From a virus: DNA of 64,000 nucleotides. A program made the translations under genes and the position numbers. The DNA is taken from positions 124,001 through 188,000 of IMG/VR virus record IMGVR_UViG_3300015265_000001, one strand, 5' to 3'. A model generated the notes under the pieces. It was not told the origin of the DNA. It saw nothing but the letters and a program-made list of their open reading frames with translations, and made no database searches. Of this stretch, positions 9,171 to 16,903 are shown piece after piece (within the stretch, counting starts at the first letter, position 1; every line of letters begins with the position of its first letter).

Positions 9171-9260
9171 TAAGGGTTGCGGCAGCCTACTACGGGGTTC
9201 TTGATCCTGAGTAGGCTCCGTGGTGTTGTAAGGCTGCGGTAACCCCTGTAAAGGGAATGA

Positions 9261-9313
9261 ACATACCCTCCTCCTCTGCCTTCGGGTGGGGGAGGGGGTT
9301 ATGTCTCTTTTTT
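9261..9313 (+). terminator. Terminator of the capsid gene
   Basis: A GC-rich stem (ACATACCCTCCTCC at 9261-9274 against GGGGGAGGGGGTTATGT at 9288-9304, with wobble pairs and small mismatches) is followed by CTCTTTTTT. It is the strongest T-tract terminator after the capsid gene, preceded by further foldable sequence at 9174-9245. Confidence 0.75.
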
Positions 9314-9332
9314 GCATTTTGTCTTTTCATTA

Positions 9333-9357
9333 TAATTTTTGAAACCTACATTATTAG
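9333..9357 (+). promoter_or_regulatory. phiKZ-type early promoter
   Basis: The core TACATTAT lies at 9347-9354 behind a T-run and GAAACC. The whole 25-base block is identical to the one at 52535-52559. It is located just after the capsid terminator and about 55 bases before the gene at 9412. The core resembles the TATATTAC early consensus read by the phiKZ virion RNA polymerase. Confidence 0.65.
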
Positions 9358-9411
9358 AGCAGACTACGTATTACAAATAGGCTTTTAAGGAAGTCGAAAG
9401 AGGTTCTCGCC

Positions 9412-10548
9412 ATGGCTACTGAATTGAATAGCTTCCAGCTCAAATACCGGGTTACCAATATCTCTAACAAAGAGATCATTGTGAAAGTCAAAGGTGGTTT
9501 GAGTTATATCGTGCAACGTGGTCAAGAAGCCACTTATATCAGTGAACAACAAATCCATGTGGTCATCGAGAACGTCTATCTGGACAATCTGATGATTGAC
9601 GTGAATGCCGCCCTGACCAAGCTCGATAAATCCATATTAGCGGAAATGAGTAAGGAACAGGAGCGCCTGCGTAAATCGAATAGCGATTACCACATTCGCA
9701 TGCCAGTGACGTTGCAGGTTCAATTGGATCTGCACCAGGGTATGGTGGAACGCAACAATGCGATTCACAGCGAACTGTTGGGCATTACGCTGTACCTGGG
9801 TAGTTCGAACATGGACCAACCATGTCTGAACACTCCGGCCTTTACCATGCAGGAACTCTTCGAGAATCCTGGTGATGAGTCGATCCAGGGCAAAGCTGCT
9901 TTGCACTACTTTGTGTACATCAACGACCCAAATCGGGTCAGTAAACCACTCTATACGAACATCATGGGTAAATCGACTGAGGTCCCGATTGACTATGATG
10001 CAAACAAACAACCCGGATTGTATGTTGGTATTTCTCGCGGTATTGAACCACGGGGGACCCAATATTACGCCTTCGGTGAATTGGACGATCAGAAATTAAC
10101 GCATCTGGGTCTGTTCAAAACAAAAGCCGAGTGTGACGCAGGAGGAAATACGGAACGGTTCTTGACGGCAGAGAGCAAGAACCGAGAGCTGAACAAAGAC
10201 ATCAACAGCATGCGTACCCAGATTGAAAACCTGTCTGAGACATTGGCTAAATCTGAATCCAATGTCTTTCGCCTGACGAATGACATGACAAAATTGAAAG
10301 ACGAACACAAAATCGAGCTGAACACCATTAAACTGGAACATCGCATTGAGGCTAACACCTTGAAGCATTCCGGCAAGATGGCTTCGGACCTGTTCAAGTT
10401 CGAGACGCGTATCAAGGACACAGTGAACAAGGCGAACACTGAGCTTGTAAAACAGAAGGGCGCGCAGAACTCCTGGGGGGATTTTGCGAAGGCCGTAGGC
10501 ACCTTGGCAGGTGTGGCAATCACGGGGTATAAGCTGCTAACAGCATAA
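9412..10548 (+). CDS. Coiled-coil protein with hydrophobic C-terminus, 378 aa
   Basis: Residues 1-245 form a mixed alpha/beta globular region. Residues about 247-350 are strongly heptad-like and charged (ESKNRELNKDINSMRTQIEN onward), a long coiled coil. The last ~20 residues are hydrophobic (VGTLAGVAITGYKLLTA), a possible tail anchor. The start has GAAAGAGG upstream. It is the first gene behind the early promoter at 9347 and is followed within 10 bases by the RNA polymerase fragment. The family is not recognised; a membrane-tethered or oligomeric early protein is inferred. Confidence 0.78.
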   Translation: MATELNSFQLKYRVTNISNKEIIVKVKGGLSYIVQRGQEATYISEQQIHVVIENVYLDNLMIDVNAALTKLDKSILAEMSKEQERLRKSNSDYHIRMPVTLQVQLDLHQGMVERNNAIHSELLGITLYLGSSNMDQPCLNTPAFTMQELFENPGDESIQGKAALHYFVYINDPNRVSKPLYTNIMGKSTEVPIDYDANKQPGLYVGISRGIEPRGTQYYAFGELDDQKLTHLGLFKTKAECDAGGNTERFLTAESKNRELNKDINSMRTQIENLSETLAKSESNVFRLTNDMTKLKDEHKIELNTIKLEHRIEANTLKHSGKMASDLFKFETRIKDTVNKANTELVKQKGAQNSWGDFAKAVGTLAGVAITGYKLLTA

Positions 10549-10558
10549 CGGAGCATCC

Positions 10559-12220
10559 ATGTCATCCAAATTAGCCAGAGCCATTGATAACTCAATGCCA
10601 CGGTTTAACACAACGATAACCGAGGGGTTTCATCAGAACGAGTTCGAGGGTGCTGTTTACTATTATGAGAATGCTCTGAAGATGATCTTCAAGAGTATCG
10701 AAAAACGCGGTGTCTTCTTTATTGGTGTGGACGAAGTTGATCCAGACGAATATATCAGCCACCTGATTCAAAGCAGTACGAAGTTGTTTGACATCCACAA
10801 GGAAACACTGTACCCGGTTAAGTTGAAGTTTGAATACGTCAACCGAGCTGGTGAGATCATCGAGATGCAGCAGTACACCATGCTGCCGTATACCGATATC
10901 TACGGAGACCTGTGGTTGCGTGGTACGCAGTACAGCTTGCAGTTTGTGTTGGCTGAGCGTGGGCTGCCGGTAACAAAAGAAAACGCCTTGTTCGTTAAGG
11001 TGTTGGGCTTCAAGTTCAAGATTGGTACCGAACACTTCAAGTTCTCCCAAGTCCTCACCGATACGGGTAACCTGACGTACAAGACTACCGAGTTGAACCT
11101 GGCAGCCAACCGTTTCTACAGCCCCACTGAGTCACGCAAGATCACAGACACCAAAACACCTATGCCGCTGTTGGCATGGTATACCTTTGCTGACATGGGG
11201 TTCAGCAAGGCGATCGATCTCTTTGGCGAATGCGACTATGAGATCGCGCCGGTAGACGTACTGGTGTCTGAATGCCGTCCGGAAGACCGCTGGGAGATCT
11301 TTACCCGCGCCAGCCGTTCTGGTAATGCCAAGTACTTGGGGGAGTTTGTTCCTCATGACTACGGCATCGCAATACGCAACAAATCAAGCAAACGGAAAGA
11401 ACTCAGTGCAATGGGCTTGCAGTATGCCAGTGCTCTGTTGTTTGTAGTCGATTGCCTTTCGTCGTACTTCGATATTGACAACATCGATAACCCGAACTAC
11501 TGGAAGTTGATCATTGGTCGTTGCTCGGTTAAAGCCGGTGACAGTAATGATTACATCATGCGCTTGATGAATGAGCACTTTGATTCCATTAACGAGTACC
11601 TCGACGAAGACTCGATTAAGAAGTTTGCCAGTCAGTCGATCGTAGTGAGCAACATGTTTGAGTTGTTTAACTACATCATCGCCAACCGTAGTGAGATTGT
11701 ACAAACCACGGATCGGGCTGACATGTTCCACAAGGAACTGGCGAGTTTGGAGTTTACGTTGGACAAGCTGATTACAGCCGCCAACAAGTTCAAGCACGAA
11801 ATCAAAAACAACTCCGAGCTTAACCAGAAAAAGGTAGCTCGTTTCCTGACTAACAACTTTCACATTAAGGAGATTGACAATTCGCGCACAACCAATCTCA
11901 TTCAGGAAGCGACGCCAACCGATTGCCCGTATGTGGACTATGTGTTGGGTTGTATGCCTCAACATCGTGTTTACACGAATTCGACCAAAGCGAAGAAGCG
12001 TGGTGAGTTTGATACCACAGACAGTGCAGGCAGCGCACACGCGAGCATTGCATTTGTAAACAGCTTCCTTCGGGTAACTGGACCCTACCCGGACGGTCGA
12101 GGCTATCTCAACCCATGCGTCTATCTCGTTCAAGGCAAGACAACGGCGCTGGATCCTTCGCTGAAGTGGCTGTATCTGAAAACGGATAAACGCCTACGCC
12201 ACCGTGAACCCTTTGCTTAA
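10559..12220 (+). CDS. Phage multisubunit RNA polymerase, beta subunit N-terminal part (phiKZ gp123-like)
   Basis: This 553-residue protein carries two hallmarks of RpoB in the right order. Residues 110-135 (LPYTDIYGDLWLRGTQYSLQ) reproduce the spacing of the bacterial IPLMTENGTFIINGTE block: P110, G116, G122 and a following R-G. Residues about 492-525 (ASIAFVNSFLRVTGPYPDG, then GYLNPCVYLV) match the rifampicin-region pattern [20 protein letters not shown]. The protein ends shortly after it, so the catalytic C-terminal half must be a separate gene elsewhere. In phiKZ the non-virion polymerase is split this way, and its gp123 lies just behind capsid gp120, the same order as here. Confidence 0.78.
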   Translation: MSSKLARAIDNSMPRFNTTITEGFHQNEFEGAVYYYENALKMIFKSIEKRGVFFIGVDEVDPDEYISHLIQSSTKLFDIHKETLYPVKLKFEYVNRAGEIIEMQQYTMLPYTDIYGDLWLRGTQYSLQFVLAERGLPVTKENALFVKVLGFKFKIGTEHFKFSQVLTDTGNLTYKTTELNLAANRFYSPTESRKITDTKTPMPLLAWYTFADMGFSKAIDLFGECDYEIAPVDVLVSECRPEDRWEIFTRASRSGNAKYLGEFVPHDYGIAIRNKSSKRKELSAMGLQYASALLFVVDCLSSYFDIDNIDNPNYWKLIIGRCSVKAGDSNDYIMRLMNEHFDSINEYLDEDSIKKFASQSIVVSNMFELFNYIIANRSEIVQTTDRADMFHKELASLEFTLDKLITAANKFKHEIKNNSELNQKKVARFLTNNFHIKEIDNSRTTNLIQEATPTDCPYVDYVLGCMPQHRVYTNSTKAKKRGEFDTTDSAGSAHASIAFVNSFLRVTGPYPDGRGYLNPCVYLVQGKTTALDPSLKWLYLKTDKRLRHREPFA

Positions 12221-12244
12221 GACAGGGGGTGTTAGGAGTGTGTA

Positions 12245-14566
12245 ATGATTAAACCAACAAACCCAGCTGCTGTGCAGATACCAGATGGGAACAACATGGG
12301 GATGAACAATCCCATGAACCCAATGAATCGCACAGGTTACAACACCCCGGGAGCGCAACAATCCAACCTTTCCCCCGGGGATGTCATCCGCAACATCATG
12401 TCGCAAAACCTGAACAGTAACAATGGTACTGGCGGTGGTTTTAACTGGGGTAACGTTGGTGGTGGTCTCTATGAAGACGAGGCACTCCGCTCGCTGCGCA
12501 CCAGTCAGGAAAGCGACCCAACCAGCAACGCCTATCTGATCGATCGGGTAGCTGGTGCAATGCAAATGTTTCTGCAACAAGTTTACCACCGTGCAGGTCC
12601 TTTCTTCGAAGAGTACCGCAAAGCCCGTGAAGACTTCCGTCTGAACGAGATGCAGCAGGTTGACGAAATCCGTAATGCCTATATTGAAGACGTGTGTAAA
12701 CAACACGAATTCACCCGCATCATTGCAATCAATGCCATGCCGTTCTTTGGTAAGGGTCTGATTGAATTGCTGCGGAATGGTAACCGGGATCAGCTGCAAC
12801 AGGCGGAGTACCTGAACACGGCGTTTATTGCTTGTCGCAACATTTTGTTCTTTGAAATGATCAACTGGCTGATGAAGTCGCCAAACGGCCGACGCTACAC
12901 CAATCGGCTGACTAAAGCTATTCAGGTGAAAATCAGTAACCTGGAAAACTTTAAGGAAGCGGCTGCTGCTGTATACGACCTCTTTAACCAGACGTCGCCA
13001 TACAACAACCTGGAGTTCAAACGTCCTGAGTCGACCCGTACCGATTACAACATGCTTTACGGTCCGGCGTCTGAATATGTACAGCGTTCGTTTGAGCCGC
13101 AGGTGGTTCCATCGGCAGCGTATCAAGATGAAGCCATGCGCGACATCTATCAGATGATCAATAATAACGCAAACACCCGGGGCCAGTTCCACCGACCGAC
13201 CCAGGACAAATCACTTGTGATTGGAGGTGAGATTATGAAGAGTTGGGATGAGGTACGAGGTGACTTCAACAACCTGACCCCAGACAACCGTAGCGAGTTC
13301 CGACTCAGCCGGTTCTTTTACAACATCGGTAAACCAAATCACTACTTCATCGCGGAGAGTGACTGGAAGAAGATCCAACACGCCTATCGGCGCCATGAAG
13401 AACAGAAGGCAGAAGAAACGGTCCTCCAGGGCTGCTTCCGTATTGTCATTATCGATCTCGACGGCGACGGTGGCTGGTTCAGTACTATCGTTCGCAAAGA
13501 GGGCCTCGATATGCAAACTGTCCTCACGGACCCAGCTAAATTGCTACCCCTGCTGGAAAACCCTGACGAGTTGGATGACTCCTGGGTTGTTAAGCCGTTC
13601 CCGCTGGAAGACGTTGTGGTCGAGAAGACCATGGACATTCCAATCGAAACCGTCGAGAAGATGGAAAAAGCCGTTCCGCTCATCGCAGTTGCAGAGCCGA
13701 TCGTCAGCAACTCCAGTCGTCAACTGGAAAGCACCATCGACACCGTCAACGGTCGTCTTGCATCCCACTTCACCAAAGTCAACGCCGTGGGCTTCCACGC
13801 TGTTAACTGGGACACGTACATCTGCAAGAGCAAGGAAGAAAAAGACACGCTGTACGGTGATCTGACGTTCCTGTTCAAGGACAACGACACTCGTGCAAGC
13901 TTCGTCAATGCTGTAGCAGCGGTTAATCGTTATGGCGAGCAGAAACGTGTAAGCGGTGAACTGATCAAGTTCATCGGTGATCATCTGACGCAAGTCATCA
14001 ACAACTGGCTCATTAACTGCGCGGGCTACAACCCGAACAAGAACGGCCACGGTCATCTGTCGGTTAACAACATCCTGACTGATTACCGTCCGCTGATCGA
14101 CTGGCTGAAAGAGCGTGATCCAGAAACTGCTCTGCACCTGCTGGAAGTAGATCGTGCAAACTACCTCAACGAGGCGGTGCGCATGTTCGACTACAACAAC
14201 CCGTACGTGCTGGCAGAAGGTCAAGAGCCGTCGGCAATTGATCTGCTCAAGACCGAACTGGAACTGACTGTTGGTCGTCACATGTATGTCAATGTGATCA
14301 ACAAGCGGACGGGTCCAGCGTACGTTGAAGCTAACGTACCGGTGCGCATCAAACGCAGCAAGTGGCCGGAATACTTCAAGATGATTGAAGACGGTTTCGA
14401 TGAAACCATGACGGAAGATGATGACGTCGCCGTGACTGACAAACTGCTGCGCTTCTCTGAAAGCGGCGGTATGTGGCTGTTCAGTTATTCCACGATCGAT
14501 CGTAACGTTGCAACTCTGCGTTTCGTATCGCGTGAAAAGCCGCTCTGCTTGTTGTCGCTGAGTTAA
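12245..14566 (+). CDS. Large virion-type protein of unknown function, 773 aa
   Basis: The first ~75 residues are low-complexity, rich in Asn, Pro, Gly and Met (MGMNNPMNPMNRTGYN, later NNGTGGGFNWGNVGGG). The rest (residues 80-773) is globular and helix-rich with no catalytic motif that I recognise. An acidic loop precedes the C-terminus (ETMTEDDDVAVTD). AGGAG lies 6 bases before the ATG. Codon use becomes more C-ending in the second half, suggesting high expression. The stop codon lies within a 24-base palindrome and a strong terminator follows. Confidence 0.8.
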   Translation: MIKPTNPAAVQIPDGNNMGMNNPMNPMNRTGYNTPGAQQSNLSPGDVIRNIMSQNLNSNNGTGGGFNWGNVGGGLYEDEALRSLRTSQESDPTSNAYLIDRVAGAMQMFLQQVYHRAGPFFEEYRKAREDFRLNEMQQVDEIRNAYIEDVCKQHEFTRIIAINAMPFFGKGLIELLRNGNRDQLQQAEYLNTAFIACRNILFFEMINWLMKSPNGRRYTNRLTKAIQVKISNLENFKEAAAAVYDLFNQTSPYNNLEFKRPESTRTDYNMLYGPASEYVQRSFEPQVVPSAAYQDEAMRDIYQMINNNANTRGQFHRPTQDKSLVIGGEIMKSWDEVRGDFNNLTPDNRSEFRLSRFFYNIGKPNHYFIAESDWKKIQHAYRRHEEQKAEETVLQGCFRIVIIDLDGDGGWFSTIVRKEGLDMQTVLTDPAKLLPLLENPDELDDSWVVKPFPLEDVVVEKTMDIPIETVEKMEKAVPLIAVAEPIVSNSSRQLESTIDTVNGRLASHFTKVNAVGFHAVNWDTYICKSKEEKDTLYGDLTFLFKDNDTRASFVNAVAAVNRYGEQKRVSGELIKFIGDHLTQVINNWLINCAGYNPNKNGHGHLSVNNILTDYRPLIDWLKERDPETALHLLEVDRANYLNEAVRMFDYNNPYVLAEGQEPSAIDLLKTELELTVGRHMYVNVINKRTGPAYVEANVPVRIKRSKWPEYFKMIEDGFDETMTEDDDVAVTDKLLRFSESGGMWLFSYSTIDRNVATLRFVSREKPLCLLSLS

Positions 14567-14586
14567 ATATCTGCGCAGATATTTAA
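14563..14586. promoter_or_regulatory. 24-base perfect palindrome over a stop codon
   Basis: The two 12-base halves (TTAAATATCTGC and its complement) meet at the centre with no spacer, and the TAA stop of the upstream gene lies in the left half. Such spacerless symmetry suits a dimeric DNA-binding protein better than an RNA hairpin; its role is unknown. Confidence 0.5.
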
Positions 14587-14591
14587 GGCAA

Positions 14592-14640
14592 GTAACCTAC
14601 CGGGGATTTACCCGGTAGGTTACGCCTATTTCTTTTTTTT
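14592..14640 (+). terminator. Strong intrinsic terminator
   Basis: A perfect 13-bp stem GTAACCTACCGGG/CCCGGTAGGTTAC (14592-14604 and 14611-14623) with a 6-base loop is followed by TATTTC and an 8-base T run. It ends the 9412-14566 unit. Confidence 0.85.
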
Positions 14641-14650
14641 TGATTTTTTA

Positions 14651-14679
14651 AGATACAGAGTTTCTCACGTCTATATTAC
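14651..14679 (+). promoter_or_regulatory. phiKZ-type early promoter
   Basis: The core TATATTAC is at 14672-14679, with AGATACAG exactly 21 bases upstream (14651) and TGGGTGATTA downstream. The same arrangement and spacing occurs at 50621-50649. It lies behind the terminator at 14592 and before the gene at 14736. Confidence 0.68.
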
Positions 14680-14735
14680 TTGGGTGATTAAGACAATTAA
14701 GTCTTTCATACTTAACCCCAATGGGAGTAACAAAC

Positions 14736-15068
14736 ATGACTTCTTTCAATGCTGCTGAACGCGCCGCCGCTGCACAATCTTTCCGTGGTGTGCGTGACGA
14801 TGGTGTACGTATCGGTCAAATCGCTGGTGTTGCTGGTGCACTCCTCGGCGCAGCAGCTTGCGTTAATCAGGGCAGTTCTCTGGCTAGCGGTCTGGTAGGT
14901 GGCTTGGCAGGCAGTGTTGCCGGCTACGCTGTGGGTACCCTCTGGGGTGTGGCCGAAGTTAACGCCACTGGCAAGATCATCTCTGGCACCATGTCCGGCC
15001 TGTTCGGCGTGGGTGTAGCCAGCACGGTCTGCTCTATCGTGGACTGCTTCGTAAACGAGCCCAAGTAA
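14736..15068 (+). CDS. Small glycine-rich membrane protein, 110 aa
   Basis: The start at 14736 is chosen because GGGAG lies eight bases before it; an ATG at 14721 has no ribosome site. Residues about 25-97 are Gly/Ala-rich hydrophobic segments (IAGVAGALLGAAACV, LASGLVGGLAGSVAGYAVGT, MSGLFGVGVAS) with glycine-zipper spacing, typical of small proteins that oligomerise in membranes. It is the only gene behind the early promoter at 14672 before the terminator at 15086. Its architecture echoes the C-terminal half of the product of 50720. The family is not recognised; an early inner-membrane effector is inferred. Confidence 0.75.
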   Translation: MTSFNAAERAAAAQSFRGVRDDGVRIGQIAGVAGALLGAAACVNQGSSLASGLVGGLAGSVAGYAVGTLWGVAEVNATGKIISGTMSGLFGVGVASTVCSIVDCFVNEPK

Positions 15069-15085
15069 TAGGGGTTCGATGAATG

Positions 15086-15117
15086 AATAAAGGGAGCCTC
15101 GGTTCCCTTTATTTTTT
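15086..15117 (+). terminator. Intrinsic terminator
   Basis: The stem AATAAAGGGA/TCCCTTTATT (15086-15095 and 15104-15113) around a short GC loop is followed by TTTT. It separates the membrane protein gene from the next unit. Confidence 0.75.
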
Positions 15118-15138
15118 GTCCTTTGCGAGGATATAAAC

Positions 15139-15504
15139 ATGTTACTCAAACTTCATCCGCAGTCAGTAATGGGCATACCTGCGATTGATCAGATCATTGA
15201 TTACTTCCAGGGTTTAATAGTTACAGGGGCCTGGCCTGCTGACATTCGTTGCACGCGGGATATTATCACTGAACTGGACATTGTAGTAAGTGAGAGCGAT
15301 TTCGCCAACACACTGAATACCCACCACGCGTTCCTCTATGTAGGAACTCCTCAGGCGCTCCCCAGGACGTTTGCAAGCTTCTATAGACACCAACCCTTCA
15401 AGGACTGGGTGATCCTCCTTAAACCCAAGGATAATCACCTTGCTGATCCGGTGTATATTTTCTCTAAAGATAGTACACCACCTTCTCACCCTACGCTTCA
15501 TTAG
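15139..15504 (+). CDS. Unknown protein, 121 aa
   Basis: A 121-residue soluble protein with a GAGGA ribosome site before ATG 15139. No domain is recognised; the C-terminus is Pro/Ser/His-rich (STPPSHPTLH) and probably disordered. The next gene follows after 9 bases, so the two form a pair between the terminators at 15086 and 16106. Confidence 0.65.
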   Translation: MLLKLHPQSVMGIPAIDQIIDYFQGLIVTGAWPADIRCTRDIITELDIVVSESDFANTLNTHHAFLYVGTPQALPRTFASFYRHQPFKDWVILLKPKDNHLADPVYIFSKDSTPPSHPTLH

Positions 15505-15513
15505 GAGAATTGC

Positions 15514-16098
15514 ATGACTGATTTACCAGAAAAGAACTACAAGCATTTGACCGATGAAGACCTGGGTATTCTCCTGGGCGGTTATCGCGTCATTAAGTTC
15601 AAGGACGACCCCAAAGAACTTAAAGGTGTAGATGTACCTACCGGTCTGGAACTGGTCTACGAGATTCAACGTCGGTTAAAGAAGTCGGGACCTAACCTCA
15701 GCTGGGATCAAGCGGTAGAACGTCGTCAATCCCCTACGCCAGATTTGTTGGAGTTCGCACTCCCGCAGATCATGCCGTTTCCGGATAAGGTTCTTCAAAC
15801 TACGCCTGAACAAATGCGCCGGACATTTGAAACGATGTATGAAAAATTGGTGGTCAGTAATAACCTCCCGGATTACTGGCCTTCCCTTGGTGAGGCGTCG
15901 CATATGTTCTCCGTCTTCCTTATGGCTGGTATCGACACGTTAGCGAGAACTGGACTGCTCCCTAGCGATTGTTGCGTTGTCTTTAGTAAAGAAACCAACC
16001 CAGTTCTTATGGAAATCAATAAGGAGCGGGCGTTAAAGTGTCTTAAACCTATCTTCTGCTTCTTGGCGAAGAAAGGTGAATTGAAGGAAGTTATTTGA
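15514..16098 (+). CDS. Unknown protein, 194 aa
   Basis: An AGGAG sits before ATG 15514. The protein starts with a charged helical region (residues 1-75) and has a hydrophobic helix near residues 130-150 (MFSVFLMAGIDTLARTGLL). It contains three cysteines in the last third, too scattered for a zinc site. It is co-transcribed with the gene at 15139. Function is unknown. Confidence 0.7.
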   Translation: MTDLPEKNYKHLTDEDLGILLGGYRVIKFKDDPKELKGVDVPTGLELVYEIQRRLKKSGPNLSWDQAVERRQSPTPDLLEFALPQIMPFPDKVLQTTPEQMRRTFETMYEKLVVSNNLPDYWPSLGEASHMFSVFLMAGIDTLARTGLLPSDCCVVFSKETNPVLMEINKERALKCLKPIFCFLAKKGELKEVI

Positions 16099-16105
16099 TA
16101 CATCT

Positions 16106-16143
16106 GTGCCGGGTTACCGGCACGGTAAACCTTCTTTATTTTT
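16106..16143 (+). terminator. Weak intrinsic terminator
   Basis: The GTGCCGG/CCGGCAC stem (16106-16112 and 16117-16123) has a GTTA loop; a T-rich stretch follows about 10 bases later. The separation makes it a weaker candidate than its neighbours. Confidence 0.5.
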
Positions 16144-16198
16144 TGCCCTCGTTAACATCCTTTGTAGAAACCCACCTGTAACCAAAGAGAGATAATCG

Positions 16199-16831
16199 AT
16201 GTCTACTAACTACCCGCATCTCACCAATGGTGACGTCGCCAACCTGTTGTCCGACCACCGTCTCACGCAAGTTCATCCACGCTCTCAGCGTTACGCCAAC
16301 GATCCGTGCCCTACTGGCGACGGTCTGATTGCTCTGGCCAAAGAACGTCTGATCGCTGTCGCCGACAAGCCTGGCGCTGAAGCAGCGCCAGAAGCTGCCC
16401 GCATGACCCCTGAAGCGGCCATGAACAACGTTGCCACGGTCACTGACCTTGACACCCTGACCGCGCACTTCGCCGATCTGCTGATCGAAGCAGCGCCACT
16501 GGCGGCCGGTAATGAACTCTCCAGCGCGCTGGGTGATTTGAAGTCTCGCGTACTGACGGCTGTTGCCGCCACCATCGAACCTGTCGAGAAAGAAGTACGG
16601 GTTGAAGTACCCGCTGCCGGTCCAACCGACGCCGACCTGGTTGCCCGTTACGACGGCATCAACAGCCTCGAACAACTCGAAGAAGTTCTGAGCGCCGGTC
16701 ATGGCGAAGAAGTTCTGCTGGCACTCGTGGGCATGGCCGATCGCATCCGTGCTTCCGTCATTGCTGCTCAGGCGCCAGTTGAAAAGACGGCTGAAGAACC
16801 TGCACCAGAACAAGCCGCTGAACAACAGTAA
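16199..16831 (+). CDS. Alanine-rich acidic protein, 210 aa
   Basis: The composition is dominated by Ala, Glu, Val and Leu with GC-rich, C-ending codons, unlike the AT-richer genes just before it, which suggests strong expression. Residues 55-85 and 185-210 are low-complexity (GAEAAPEAARMTPEAAM; KTAEEPAPEQAAEQQ). The middle is helical. There is no membrane segment. It is bounded by a terminator on each side. It might be a scaffold or abundant virion-associated protein given its place next to the portal; this is inference. Confidence 0.72.
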   Translation: MSTNYPHLTNGDVANLLSDHRLTQVHPRSQRYANDPCPTGDGLIALAKERLIAVADKPGAEAAPEAARMTPEAAMNNVATVTDLDTLTAHFADLLIEAAPLAAGNELSSALGDLKSRVLTAVAATIEPVEKEVRVEVPAAGPTDADLVARYDGINSLEQLEEVLSAGHGEEVLLALVGMADRIRASVIAAQAPVEKTAEEPAPEQAAEQQ

Positions 16832-16843
16832 GCAGCCATAAGG

Positions 16844-16879
16844 CTAACCCTCCTCTCCTTTACGGGAGAGGAGGGTTAG
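16844..16879. terminator. Bidirectional terminator
   Basis: A perfect 15-bp inverted repeat CTAACCCTCCTCTCC/GGAGAGGAGGGTTAG (16844-16858 and 16865-16879) is followed by a T-rich tail. It stands between the plus-strand gene ending at 16831 and the minus-strand portal gene ending at 16904. Confidence 0.8.
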
Positions 16880-16903
16880 TTACGGTTATTTCTTTTTTGC
16901 TAC

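Noticed and set aside
6924-9317. A 797-codon open frame on the minus strand opposite the capsid gene
   Set aside because: It mirrors the capsid gene's strong C-ending codon bias, has a low-complexity Val/Arg/Gln-rich product, no ribosome site, and crosses the terminator and leader. It is an artefact of codon use.
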